Both the position numbers and the translations under genes were made by a program. A model generated the notes under the pieces. That model had not been told where the DNA came from. It worked only from the letters and a program-made list of their open reading frames with translations, and ran no database searches. A stretch of 64,000 bases of DNA, taken from Sphaerimonospora sp050942215. GTDB taxonomy: Bacteria; Actinomycetota; Actinomycetes; Streptosporangiales; Streptosporangiaceae. The stretch covers positions 5,890,001-5,954,000 of the forward strand of contig NZ_CP192056.1 in assembly GCF_050942215.1 (NCBI RefSeq), in the 5' to 3' direction. Of this stretch, positions 27,378 through 34,960 are shown one piece after another (the first letter of the stretch is position 1; every line of letters starts with the position of its first letter).

Positions 27378-27911
27378 TCAGTCCAGCATGGCGAGCAGCT
27401 TGGTGACCGTGTTCCAGTTGCGGGCCGTGGCGGTCAGCCCGAGGCGCTTCTCCCAGAACGAGTGGATGAGCTTGGCGTTGCGCACACCGTCCGGGCACCA
27501 CACGTAGATCTCCCGCTCGCCCACCACGTACGTCTCCGGCGCGTACCACGCCGCGTCCAGGTCGGCGTACCGCGCCGGATCAGGCCGGTCGGACAGGAAC
27601 GTCACCAGGTGCATGGCCGGGTCGGTGGCCACCTCGCCCAGCGGGTTGCGCTCGACCACCTCCGCCAGCTCGTCCCGGCCGCGCACCAGGCACCGCACGG
27701 TCAGCCCCAGCTCTCGCTGGATCGCCGCCTCCACCCGGGCCGCCGCCTCGCTCTCGCCGTCGGCGCCGCCGAACACCACGTTCCCGCTCTGCAGGTGGGT
27801 CTTCACGTCGGTGTAGCCCAGTCCGGCGAACAACGCGCGCAGGTCGGCCATGGCGATCCGCTGCTTGGTCCCGACGTTGATGCCCCTCAACAGGGCGACG
27901 CAGCGGTCCAC
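27378..27911 (-). CDS. DUF1697-family protein
   Basis: 177 residues beginning MDRCVALLRGINVG, the characteristic N-terminus of the widespread DUF1697 family (alpha/beta protein of unknown function), with THLQSGNVVF and the C-terminal NAKLIHSFWEKRLG and ATARNWNTVTKL also matching. It follows the DUF3224 gene with a 2-bp gap and has no operator upstream. It looks like a passenger housekeeping gene inside the cluster rather than a biosynthetic enzyme. Confidence 0.85.
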   Translation of the reverse strand: MDRCVALLRGINVGTKQRIAMADLRALFAGLGYTDVKTHLQSGNVVFGGADGESEAAARVEAAIQRELGLTVRCLVRGRDELAEVVERNPLGEVATDPAMHLVTFLSDRPDPARYADLDAAWYAPETYVVGEREIYVWCPDGVRNAKLIHSFWEKRLGLTATARNWNTVTKLLAMLD

Positions 27912-27913
27912 GG

Positions 27914-28312
27914 CTATCCTTCGAGGGTGTAGTCGAAGGTGTACGAGTGCCGGCCGTCGACCACGTCGATCACCAGTTCGCCGCGGATGCCGGTCAGCTC
28001 GCCGGTGCCGGAGTCGGGGACCACGGTAACGGTGAGGGAGGCCTCGCCTCGGTCCATCAGCCCGGTGTGCATCAGCACAAAGCCGCCCGAGCGGCCATGG
28101 ACCGAGCCGATCAGTCGCTCGATCGCCACGTAGCCCGCTGAGCCCGGCACATCGGCGACGGCCTTCACCAGCTCGGCCACGCTGGAACCCTCGATGTCAC
28201 CCGAGAAGTCCTTGGTGATGGTGGCCCGGGCCAGCTTGGCGCCGTCCCGCTCGTCGTACGGCGGCTGCTCGTCCCATTTGACATCGAACGTGCCTGTCGC
28301 TCGGACGGTCAT
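27914..28312 (-). CDS. DUF3224-family protein
   Basis: 132 residues, MTVRATGTFDVKWDEQPP at the start and ITKDFSGDIEGSS then GFVLMHTG further on, matching the DUF3224 family (small beta-barrel proteins common in actinobacteria, function unknown). A good ribosome site (AAGGAG) precedes ATG 28312, and a 12-bp palindrome, AGTGCATGCACT (28313-28324), sits between the two. Probably a passenger pair with the DUF1697 gene. Confidence 0.8.
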   Translation of the reverse strand: MTVRATGTFDVKWDEQPPYDERDGAKLARATITKDFSGDIEGSSVAELVKAVADVPGSAGYVAIERLIGSVHGRSGGFVLMHTGLMDRGEASLTVTVVPDSGTGELTGIRGELVIDVVDGRHSYTFDYTLEG

Positions 28313-28392
28313 AGTGCATGCACTCCTTGACGGTGTGGTCGTCGGTCAATCAGATGATCAAAGTCACCGGTCTACTCGACTTGGCGAGCGTA

Positions 28393-29586
28393 TTAGCCAT
28401 CGGCCAGCAGGGCCAGCAGTTCCGGGGTATAGAGCTGCTTGAGCGGGCTGATCCCGGCGACCGTGTCGAAATACCGCTGGGTCAGCTCCGGGCTGGTGCC
28501 GACCGCGCGCAGCAGCGCCCGCCGCTTGTCACGCGCTTCGGCCCTGGCGACCAGCAGGGTGCCCATGTACACGTCCATCAGCTCCCTGTCGCGCTCCTCG
28601 GCGAACGCCTTCAGCGCCGACTCCAGCCGGCCGGGGTCGGCCAGGCCGTCCCCGACCAGGCCGACGAGCAGCTCGGCCTGCCAGAACGCGTCCCCGATGC
28701 CCCGCGCGGTGAGCGAGTCCTTGTGGTGTCCCGCGTCCCCCACCAGCACCCAGCCGGGCCCGGCCGGCTGACGGAAGAAGTTGCGCTGGTCTCCGGTGCC
28801 GTGCAGACGGTCCACCTGCTCGGCACCGGCCAGTCGCGCGAACAGATCGGGCGCGTTGTCGCGGATGTTCTCTATATAGGCGTCCTGCGCCCGTCCGCGC
28901 ACCTCGTGGAACCGGTCCTGCGGGAAGTAGGCCGACACGAGCACCGCGTCGTTGGTGGGGACGGCCGACACCCAGCCGGTCTCCCCCTCGTACAGCTCGA
29001 AGTCGGCCTGGACCGGATTCCAGTAGCTGTAGTAGGCGCAGGTCAGCCGGGGATGCTCGATCGTCGTCGCGGCGCCGGCCAACTCGGCGACGGTCGAGCG
29101 CATGCCGTCCGCACCCACCACGAGCCGGGCCCGCGCCTCCTGTGTACGGCCATCCGGGTCGGTGAAGCGCACGCCCGCCACCCGGTCGTCCTCCATCAGC
29201 AGCCCCTCAACGGGGCAACGGTCGCGGAACTCCGCTCCGGCCGCCACCGCGCCCTCGACCAGAATCGGATCGAGGATGTGACGGCGAGGCGCGTACGCCG
29301 CCCGGTTGCCGTCGAGCGGGCCGGCGCAGCCCTCCAGGCGCAGGTCCGCACCCATCCGGTAGACCACCCGCTCCAGGGGTGGGCAGCCGGAGGCACGGAC
29401 CGCGTCCAGCAGACCCCAGCGGGCCAGCCGGGCCACGCCGGGCTGCTGGATGTAGAGGGTGGACAGCGTGTCCGCGCCCGGCTTCGCCCGGTCCAGCAGC
29501 AGCACGCGGTAGCCCGCGCGGGCGAACAGCATCGCGGTGGGGGCACCGGCGCAGCGGGCGCCCACCACGATCACGTCGTAGCTCAT
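28393..29586 (-). CDS. FAD-dependent monooxygenase/oxidoreductase
   Basis: 397 residues from ATG 29586; ATGA overlaps the stop of the upstream gene, and the longer open frame upstream is that gene's antiphase. The dinucleotide motif is YDVIVVGARCAGAPTAM (GxRxAG type, as in geranylgeranyl-reductase/FAD_binding_3 proteins) and the flavin ribityl motif is GWVLVGDAGHHKD near 280-292. It could hydroxylate, epoxidise or reduce an intermediate; the sequence does not fix the reaction. It lacks the WxWxIP motif of tryptophan halogenases. Last gene of the 33353-28393 minus-strand operon. Confidence 0.85.
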   Translation of the reverse strand: MSYDVIVVGARCAGAPTAMLFARAGYRVLLLDRAKPGADTLSTLYIQQPGVARLARWGLLDAVRASGCPPLERVVYRMGADLRLEGCAGPLDGNRAAYAPRRHILDPILVEGAVAAGAEFRDRCPVEGLLMEDDRVAGVRFTDPDGRTQEARARLVVGADGMRSTVAELAGAATTIEHPRLTCAYYSYWNPVQADFELYEGETGWVSAVPTNDAVLVSAYFPQDRFHEVRGRAQDAYIENIRDNAPDLFARLAGAEQVDRLHGTGDQRNFFRQPAGPGWVLVGDAGHHKDSLTARGIGDAFWQAELLVGLVGDGLADPGRLESALKAFAEERDRELMDVYMGTLLVARAEARDKRRALLRAVGTSPELTQRYFDTVAGISPLKQLYTPELLALLADG

Positions 29587-30536
29587 CCGCTCTTGCCCCT
29601 GGTCGCGTACATGCCCCAGTGCTGGGGGGTGAGCGCCTCGTCCCGCAGGCTGCCCTGCACGAACATGCGCTCCCAGCCGCCGCCGCCGCCCCGCTCCTCG
29701 GAGATCCACTGCCTGGTGAAGACCTCCCGGGCGGCCGGGTCGACCCGCGCACGCAGTCCCATCAGGTTGTAGTAGGTGGGCAGGGACTTCAGGTGGATGA
29801 ACCAGTGGATCCGGTCGGAGAGCCCGAACACCTCCTCGTAGAGGAAGATCGTGGCGAGTCCGCGCAGGCTCTCGTTCCAGCCGTCGGCCAGCGCGCGGGC
29901 GAACTGCCGGCCCTCGGAGCGGAACTCGTACCTCAGCTCGCCGGTGCGGTGCATGAGGATCCCGCAGTTGCCCGAGTGCAGCATGTGCTCGGCCGTCTGG
30001 GTGGTCTGCATCGCCGCGACGGGCACGGCGAAGCGCTCCACCGCCTCGCCCTCGACCGACACCACCGTGTCCGGCTTCTCCTCGGCCGTGCCGTACATGC
30101 CGAAGCTGGACGGCATCAGCACGGTCTCGGTGAGGCTGCCGTCGACGAACATCCGCTCCCAGGAGCCGCCGCCCCGCTCGTCGGGGATGCGGTTGCGCAG
30201 GATGACGTCGCGCCAGCCCTCGTCGGTGCTGCCCATCCGGATCAGCGTCTCGTAGGACTCGAGGGATTTGAGGTGGATGAGCCAGTGCAGCCGGTCCTCG
30301 GTGCCGAAGGTCTCCTCGTAGACGAAGACCGTGGCGATCCCGGCGTACTTGGTGTTGAGGTACTCCGACAGCTCCCGGGCGAACTGCCGGCCCTCCGAAC
30401 GGAACTGCGCACGCAGCTGGCCGACCCGCTCCACCACGATGCCGGAGTTGGCCGAGTGCAGGATCTCACTCGGCGCCAGTGACGTCTGCTGCTGGGCCAC
30501 CGGCAGCGAAAACGGCTCTTTCGGATGTTCGGTCAT
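29583..30536 (-). CDS. Duplicated-domain protein of unknown function, paralogue 1
   Basis: 317 residues from ATG 30536, preferred over GTG 30560 because GAGAGGGAG lies at ribosome-site distance. It consists of two tandem copies of a domain of about 140 residues. Each copy has HSxNxGI, an R-x-G-x-L-R-x-x-F-R-S-E-G-R-Q-F-A helix, IATxFxYEExFG, DRxHWxIHLKSL and GG-x-WERMFVxGS. The pattern of alternating strands and helices resembles small ferredoxin-like (NIPSNAP-type) dimeric barrels, but I do not recognise a named family. No signal peptide or membrane segment. A paralogue of the same two-domain build is at 45568. An operator-like palindrome is centred 70 bp upstream. Confidence 0.75.
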   Translation of the reverse strand: MTEHPKEPFSLPVAQQQTSLAPSEILHSANSGIVVERVGQLRAQFRSEGRQFARELSEYLNTKYAGIATVFVYEETFGTEDRLHWLIHLKSLESYETLIRMGSTDEGWRDVILRNRIPDERGGGSWERMFVDGSLTETVLMPSSFGMYGTAEEKPDTVVSVEGEAVERFAVPVAAMQTTQTAEHMLHSGNCGILMHRTGELRYEFRSEGRQFARALADGWNESLRGLATIFLYEEVFGLSDRIHWFIHLKSLPTYYNLMGLRARVDPAAREVFTRQWISEERGGGGGWERMFVQGSLRDEALTPQHWGMYATRGKSG

Positions 30537-30573
30537 CGTGATGCTCCCTCTCCCGTTCACGACTGCGGCGAGG

Positions 30574-32397
30574 TTAACCGCGCGGGTCGGGCCGGAGCTG
30601 CGCAGAACTGAGCACCCGCGCCAACCTGACCGGGGTGGGGTTGGTGAAGACGTCCGCCAGGCTCAGCGTGCTCCCGGTGCGCTGCTCCACCTGCTGGGTC
30701 AGCAGCGCGGCGAGCAGCGAGTGGCCGCCGTTGACGAAGAAGTTGCTGTCCGCCCCCAGGTCGTCGCGGTTCAGCAGCCGCCGCCACATCCCCACCAGCT
30801 CGGCCACGAGATCGGCGTCCGCCCCCGTGCTCACACCGGGGTCCGCACCGGAATTCGCCCCGGGGTCCGCGTCGGGGCGACCGGCCGCTCCCTCGCCGGG
30901 CGCCACACGCCGGGCCCGCTCCGCCAGGTCGAGGTAGTCGACCTTCTGGTTGGCGTTGACGGGCAGGGCGTCGAGCACCACGAACTCGGTGGGCACCATG
31001 GCCCGGGGCAGCTCGGCGCGGGCGTGCTCCCACAGCTCATCGACGAACCCCGGCCGGTCGGCGGCCTCCACGAACGCCACCAGCGCCGCGTCGGCCGACA
31101 GGTCGCCGACGGCGAGCACGGCAGCGGCCCGCACCCGGGGATGCGCCGCAAGCACGGCCTCGATGTCGCCGAGCTCGATCCGGTTGCCCCGCAGCTTGAT
31201 CTGCCGGTCACCGCGCCCGAGCAGTTCCAGCGTGCCGTCGGTGCACCACCGGCCGATGTCACCGGTGCGGTAGAACCGCCCGTACGCCGGATGGCTCCCG
31301 AAGCGCTCGGCGGTCAGCTCCGGTCTGCCGTGGTAGCCGAGCGCCACGCCGTCGCCGGCGATCCACACCTCCCCGCTCTCCCCGGCCGGCAGCTCACACC
31401 CGTCCGGGTCCACCACCATGACCCGGGTGTTGCGTATCGGCCGGCCCACCCGTACGTGCCACCCGTCCTCGGCGCTCAGCGCCATGGAGGTCGACCAGAC
31501 CGTCGTCTCGGTCGGCCCGTAGCAGTGGTGCAGCCCGCATCCGGTCGCGATCAACCGGCGCACCAGCGGCGGCGGAGCCGGTTCCCCGCCGAACATCACC
31601 CGCCGGCCGCGCAGCAGGTCCGCCACCTGATCGAGCACCAGCCGCCATGTCGTCGGGGTGGCCTGCAGCAGGGTCACGCCGTGCCGTTCGATCAGGGCAC
31701 GCAGGGCGGCCCCGTCCACCTTTACCTCGTCGGGCCCCACCACGACCCGGCCACCGGCGGCGAGCGGCAGGTAGAGCTCGGGTTTGGACATGTCGAACGC
31801 GAACGACGTCATCCACAGCATCGCGTCCTCGGTGGTGACGTCGAGCTCGGCGACGAAATGCCGGACCAGGTTGGCCAGGCCGCGGTGCGTGATCAGCGTC
31901 CCCTTCGGCCTGCCGGTCGAGCCGGAGGTGTAGATCAGGTACGCGCAGGCGGACGGGGCGGGCGCAGGCGCCCGGGGCGTACGGCCCGCCGGGGCGGCCT
32001 CGGTCACCGGTGCCAGGGGCAGCACGGTCCGGCCCTCGGTGAGCGCCGAGGCGAAGCCGGGTGCCAGGGCGGGATCGGCCAGGACGACCCGGGCATCGGA
32101 GTCGGCGAGTACGTGGGCCACCCTGGCTCGGGGATGCTCCGGATCCACCGGCAGATAGGCGGCCTCGGCCAGCCAGACGCCGAAGACGGCGGCCGCGAGT
32201 TCGGCGCAGCGCGGCGCCGCCACCGCGACCACGTCCCCCGGTCGCACCCCGGCGTCCTTCAGCCGCGCGCACACCGCGTCCGCCGCGTCCCGGATCTGCC
32301 GGTAACGCAGGGCGCGGTCGCCGTCGACCACCGCGATCGCGTCGGGGTCGTCCGCCACCCGGGCGAGGAAGGCGTCCAGCACCGTCTGTTCGTCCAT
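30574..32397 (-). CDS. NRPS adenylation-thiolation didomain (A-T)
   Basis: 607 residues from ATG 32397 (GTG 32403 is an alternative). The A domain (1 to about 500) has YLIYTSGSTGRPKG, the YRTGDIGRW motif and the A10 Lys in NANQKVDY. The pocket, read by eye, is D-M-P-Q-M-G-C-V-W, which I cannot assign. The T-domain Ser is in FVNGGHSLLAALL (about 565). There is no condensation or TE domain, so the aminoacyl group must be transferred in trans, probably by the Cys-nucleophile hydrolase encoded just upstream. This could load the unaccompanied T0 domain of the megasynthase, or feed the free carrier protein used by the halogenase. Confidence 0.9.
   Translation of the reverse strand: MDEQTVLDAFLARVADDPDAIAVVDGDRALRYRQIRDAADAVCARLKDAGVRPGDVVAVAAPRCAELAAAVFGVWLAEAAYLPVDPEHPRARVAHVLADSDARVVLADPALAPGFASALTEGRTVLPLAPVTEAAPAGRTPRAPAPAPSACAYLIYTSGSTGRPKGTLITHRGLANLVRHFVAELDVTTEDAMLWMTSFAFDMSKPELYLPLAAGGRVVVGPDEVKVDGAALRALIERHGVTLLQATPTTWRLVLDQVADLLRGRRVMFGGEPAPPPLVRRLIATGCGLHHCYGPTETTVWSTSMALSAEDGWHVRVGRPIRNTRVMVVDPDGCELPAGESGEVWIAGDGVALGYHGRPELTAERFGSHPAYGRFYRTGDIGRWCTDGTLELLGRGDRQIKLRGNRIELGDIEAVLAAHPRVRAAAVLAVGDLSADAALVAFVEAADRPGFVDELWEHARAELPRAMVPTEFVVLDALPVNANQKVDYLDLAERARRVAPGEGAAGRPDADPGANSGADPGVSTGADADLVAELVGMWRRLLNRDDLGADSNFFVNGGHSLLAALLTQQVEQRTGSTLSLADVFTNPTPVRLARVLSSAQLRPDPRG
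30599..30614. promoter_or_regulatory. Putative Crp/Fnr-type operator, site 4
   Basis: TGCGCAGAACTGAGCA is identical in all 16 bases to site 1b at 1598-1613 although the flanks are unrelated. It lies in the last codons of the A-T gene, upstream of paralogue 1, implying an internal promoter. Confidence 0.62.
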
Positions 32398-32507
32398 CGT
32401 CACCGCCACTCCGCGAGCACCGCCACTCCGTCCTCCCCGCCGCCGACGTCCCCCCGACCCGTCAAGCACCGACCCGTCACGCGCCGACCTGTCACTACGC
32501 CGAGCCG

Positions 32508-33353
32508 TCACGATGCGAGGACGGCCGCCACGGTGCGGGCGACCTCGTCGCTGCGCAGCAGGTCCGGATAGCACACCGCCAACCGGATCTCCCGCCCCAC
32601 CAGGGCGGCCCGGCGCTCCTCGGACAGGAGGTTGAGGCCGCTGTCCGGGGTGTTGGAGCTGACCGCCGTCGCGGTGGACCACACCGGGGTCGGGTCGAAC
32701 TCCGCGGCCGCGGCCAGATAACACAGATAGGCGGTGAAGGTGCCCACCAGTTCGGCGCTGCGCCTGGCGTCCAGGCCCGCCCGAGTCAGAGCCGCCCCGC
32801 CGTACTCGCGCAGCAGCGCGCTCAGCCGTCCGGCCAGGTCAAGCTCCCCGGCCGCCTCCGCCACCGCCCGCCGGCCCGCCTCCCGTGCCCGTCCGGCCTC
32901 GTCCTGCGACAGCACCGCCGACAGGCGCCCGCCCAGCAGCCGCTCGTACTGCTGGTACAGCAGCTCCCGGTCCGAGAGCACCGGGTCGAGCAGCACGACC
33001 GCCGGGGGGTTCGGCTGCCGGCCGGCGATGCCTTCCGCCAGCGCCGCCGCGTAGACCGCGCCGGTGCAGAATCCGAGTACGGCCCGTACGGGTCGCCCGT
33101 CGGCACGCAGGTCGTCCAGCCACCGGGCCACGTGGTCGGCGCCGGTCATGCCGGCCTCCCGCCCGAACGGCGGGGGCGCGGTCTCCCAGACCGTTTCCCC
33201 GGTGCCGAGCAGGGTGACCAGCTCGGCGAAGGTCGCCACCGAGCGGCCGGTGGCCGAGAAGTCCACGACGGCCATCAGCTCACCCGAGCGGCCCTCACGC
33301 AGCACGTTCCACGACGCGGGTGATGGTGATGCCGCTGAAATCGCTGATGTCAT
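32508..33353 (-). CDS. Alpha/beta-hydrolase with Cys nucleophile, probable aminoacyltransferase
   Basis: 281 residues from ATG 33353 (MTSAISAASPS); the longer open frame upstream is Arg/Ser-rich and crosses the operator. The nucleophile elbow reads VLGFCTGAVYA, with Cys in place of the usual Ser. This is the signature of CmaE/SyrC-type aminoacyltransferases, which shuttle an amino acid from an A-T protein to another carrier protein through an acyl-Cys enzyme. Its operon partner 110 bp downstream is an A-T didomain lacking a release domain. A hydrolytic type II thioesterase is the alternative. With the TE of the 2798 gene this is at least the second Cys-type hydrolase in the cluster. Confidence 0.8.
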   Translation of the reverse strand: MTSAISAASPSPASWNVLREGRSGELMAVVDFSATGRSVATFAELVTLLGTGETVWETAPPPFGREAGMTGADHVARWLDDLRADGRPVRAVLGFCTGAVYAAALAEGIAGRQPNPPAVVLLDPVLSDRELLYQQYERLLGGRLSAVLSQDEAGRAREAGRRAVAEAAGELDLAGRLSALLREYGGAALTRAGLDARRSAELVGTFTAYLCYLAAAAEFDPTPVWSTATAVSSNTPDSGLNLLSEERRAALVGREIRLAVCYPDLLRSDEVARTVAAVLAS

Positions 33354-33418
33354 CCGTCCGCCCTCACCGCGAAGCCGTTCCGCCCGTCCGGAGACTAGGC
33401 GGGCCGCCGGGAGCCGTC

Positions 33419-33434
33419 TGCTCACAAATGAGCG
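33419..33434. promoter_or_regulatory. Putative Crp/Fnr-type operator, site 5
   Basis: TGCTCACAAATGAGCG lies in the divergent region between the Cys-hydrolase (centre 73 bp upstream of its start) and the argininosuccinate-lyase homologue. Arms GCTCA / TGAGC are perfect. Confidence 0.68.
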
Positions 33435-33472
33435 GTGTGATCTCCGCCGTTCGCGGCAGAGTGATCGGCGTG

Positions 33473-34960
33473 ATGAGGGGCCTGAACGCGCGCCTGGCGC
33501 GGATCGTTTACGGCGAGCAGACACCCGCCGAGATCACGGCCGAGCTCGGCCTGACCAGCCGGGTGGACCAGGCGCACATCGTCATGCTGACCGAGCGGGG
33601 CCTGCTGCCGGCCGGCGACGCCGCCGCCCTGCTCCGGCTGATCGACCGGCTGCGCCGGGACGACTTCCGTCCGCTGCACGGGACGCCGGCACCCCGTGGC
33701 CGCTACCTCGCCTACGAGCGCCACCTGATCGACACGCTGGGCGCCGAGGCCGGCGGACGGCTGCACACCGGCCGGTCGCGCAACGACCTCAAGGCCACGG
33801 CGACGGCCCTGCGGCTGCGGAGCACCACGCTCGACCTGCTGGGGGAGCTGACCCGGCTTCAGGCGGTGCTGCTGTCCCGGGCCCGCGCGCACCGTGACGT
33901 GGTCATGCCGATCTACACCCACCACCAGGCGGCGATGCCCGCCGGTTACGGCTTCTATCTGCTCGGTGTGGCGGTCGCACTCGGCCGCGACGCCGAGGCC
34001 CTGGTCCAGGCCGCCGGGGGGCTGCGCCGCTGTCCGCTGGGCGCCGGTGCGGTCGCCGGCAGCGACCTGCCGCTCGACCCCGCGCGCACCGCCGCCCTGC
34101 TCGGCTTCGAGGCCGGTCCGATGCACGCCCTGGACGCGGTGGCGAGCCGGGACGTGCCGCTCCGGGTGCTCGCCGCCGCCGCCGGTGCGGGTCTGACCCT
34201 GAGCAGGCTGGCCGCTGACATGCAGCTGTGGAGCACGGCCGAGTTCGGCTTCCTGCGCTTTCCCGACGGTCTGGTCGGGGGCAGCTCGGCGATGCCGCAG
34301 AAACGCAACGCGTTCCTGCTGGAACACGTCAAGGCCAGACCCGCCGCGGCGATCGGCGCCTGGGCCGCCGCGGCCGGCGCGGTGAAGGCCGCCCCGTTCA
34401 CCAACTCCATCGAGGTGGGGACCGAGGCCGTCGCGATGGTCTGGCCCGGGCTCGCCGCCGTGGCGGACACCGTCGTGCTGGCCCGGGCGCTGGTCAGCGG
34501 TGCCAGGCCCTGCCCCGAGCGCATGCTGGCCCGGGCCGAGGAGGGGTTCGTGACCGCGACCGTGCTCGCCAACCGCCTCGTACGGCACGGCATGCCCTTC
34601 CGCTCCGCGCATGAGCGGGTGGGCGAGGCGGTAAACCGGGCGATCGCCGCGGGCAGCACCCGGCTGTCCGCCGCCGATCTCGTGGGAGATCCGGCGGAGC
34701 CGGGTGACCTGGCGGAGCTGGGTGACCTGGCCGAGCTGGGTGACCTGGCCGAGGTGGGTGACCTGGCCGAGGTGGGTGACCTGGCCGAGGTGGTGCGTGA
34801 GCACCGCGTGGGCGGCGGCCCCGGCGCGTTCGAGACGGCTTTCGAGACGGCACGCGCCGAGCTGGCGGCACACCGCACCTGGCTCTGCGAGCGCAGGGCG
34901 CGACTCGCCGCCGCCGCGGACGAGCTCGCCGCCGCCACACGCCAAATCATGGAGGGATGA
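33473..34960 (+). CDS. Argininosuccinate-lyase homologue, candidate fumarate-releasing lyase
   Basis: About 495 residues from ATG 33473. An earlier ATG at 33428 would lie inside the operator palindrome, so I favour 33473 (GTG 33461 or 33470 are alternatives). Superfamily motifs are GGRLHTGRSRNDLKAT (HTGRSRND at 98-105) and the signature loop GSSAMPQKRN near 270-279. It is not a primary arginine gene in context: with the threonine kinase and PLP enzyme it would cleave an N-aspartyl adduct to 2,3-diaminobutyrate plus fumarate, as proposed for uridyl-peptide antibiotics. Five 18-bp repeats (GDLAEL/V) expand a loop near residues 410-440. Coupled by ATGA to an ATP-grasp gene. Confidence 0.88.
   Translation: MRGLNARLARIVYGEQTPAEITAELGLTSRVDQAHIVMLTERGLLPAGDAAALLRLIDRLRRDDFRPLHGTPAPRGRYLAYERHLIDTLGAEAGGRLHTGRSRNDLKATATALRLRSTTLDLLGELTRLQAVLLSRARAHRDVVMPIYTHHQAAMPAGYGFYLLGVAVALGRDAEALVQAAGGLRRCPLGAGAVAGSDLPLDPARTAALLGFEAGPMHALDAVASRDVPLRVLAAAAGAGLTLSRLAADMQLWSTAEFGFLRFPDGLVGGSSAMPQKRNAFLLEHVKARPAAAIGAWAAAAGAVKAAPFTNSIEVGTEAVAMVWPGLAAVADTVVLARALVSGARPCPERMLARAEEGFVTATVLANRLVRHGMPFRSAHERVGEAVNRAIAAGSTRLSAADLVGDPAEPGDLAELGDLAELGDLAEVGDLAEVGDLAEVVREHRVGGGPGAFETAFETARAELAAHRTWLCERRARLAAAADELAAATRQIMEG
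34702..34791 (+). repeat. 18-bp in-frame tandem repeat in the lyase gene
   Basis: Five copies of GGGTGACCTGGCCGAG(C/G)T encode a GDLAEL/GDLAEV array in the C-terminal region of the lyase homologue. Confidence 0.9.

Noticed and set aside
27040..27549. N-terminal extension of the HMGS-like protein
   Set aside because: Not homologous to HMG-CoA synthases, and would include the operator, the repeat and part of the DUF1697 gene.
28313..28324. AGTGCATGCACT palindrome before the DUF3224 gene as an operator of the same regulon
   Set aside because: No central 4-bp spacer or GCTCA/TGAGC arms; it overlaps the ribosome-site-to-start interval of a passenger gene and is probably chance or local control.
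28393..29586. Flavin-dependent halogenase
   Set aside because: No WxWxIP motif; it fits general FAD monooxygenases or reductases better.
33473..34960. Primary-metabolism argininosuccinate lyase
   Set aside because: No other arginine genes nearby; it is operator-linked, coupled to an ATP-grasp gene and repeat-expanded, so a specialised role is more likely.
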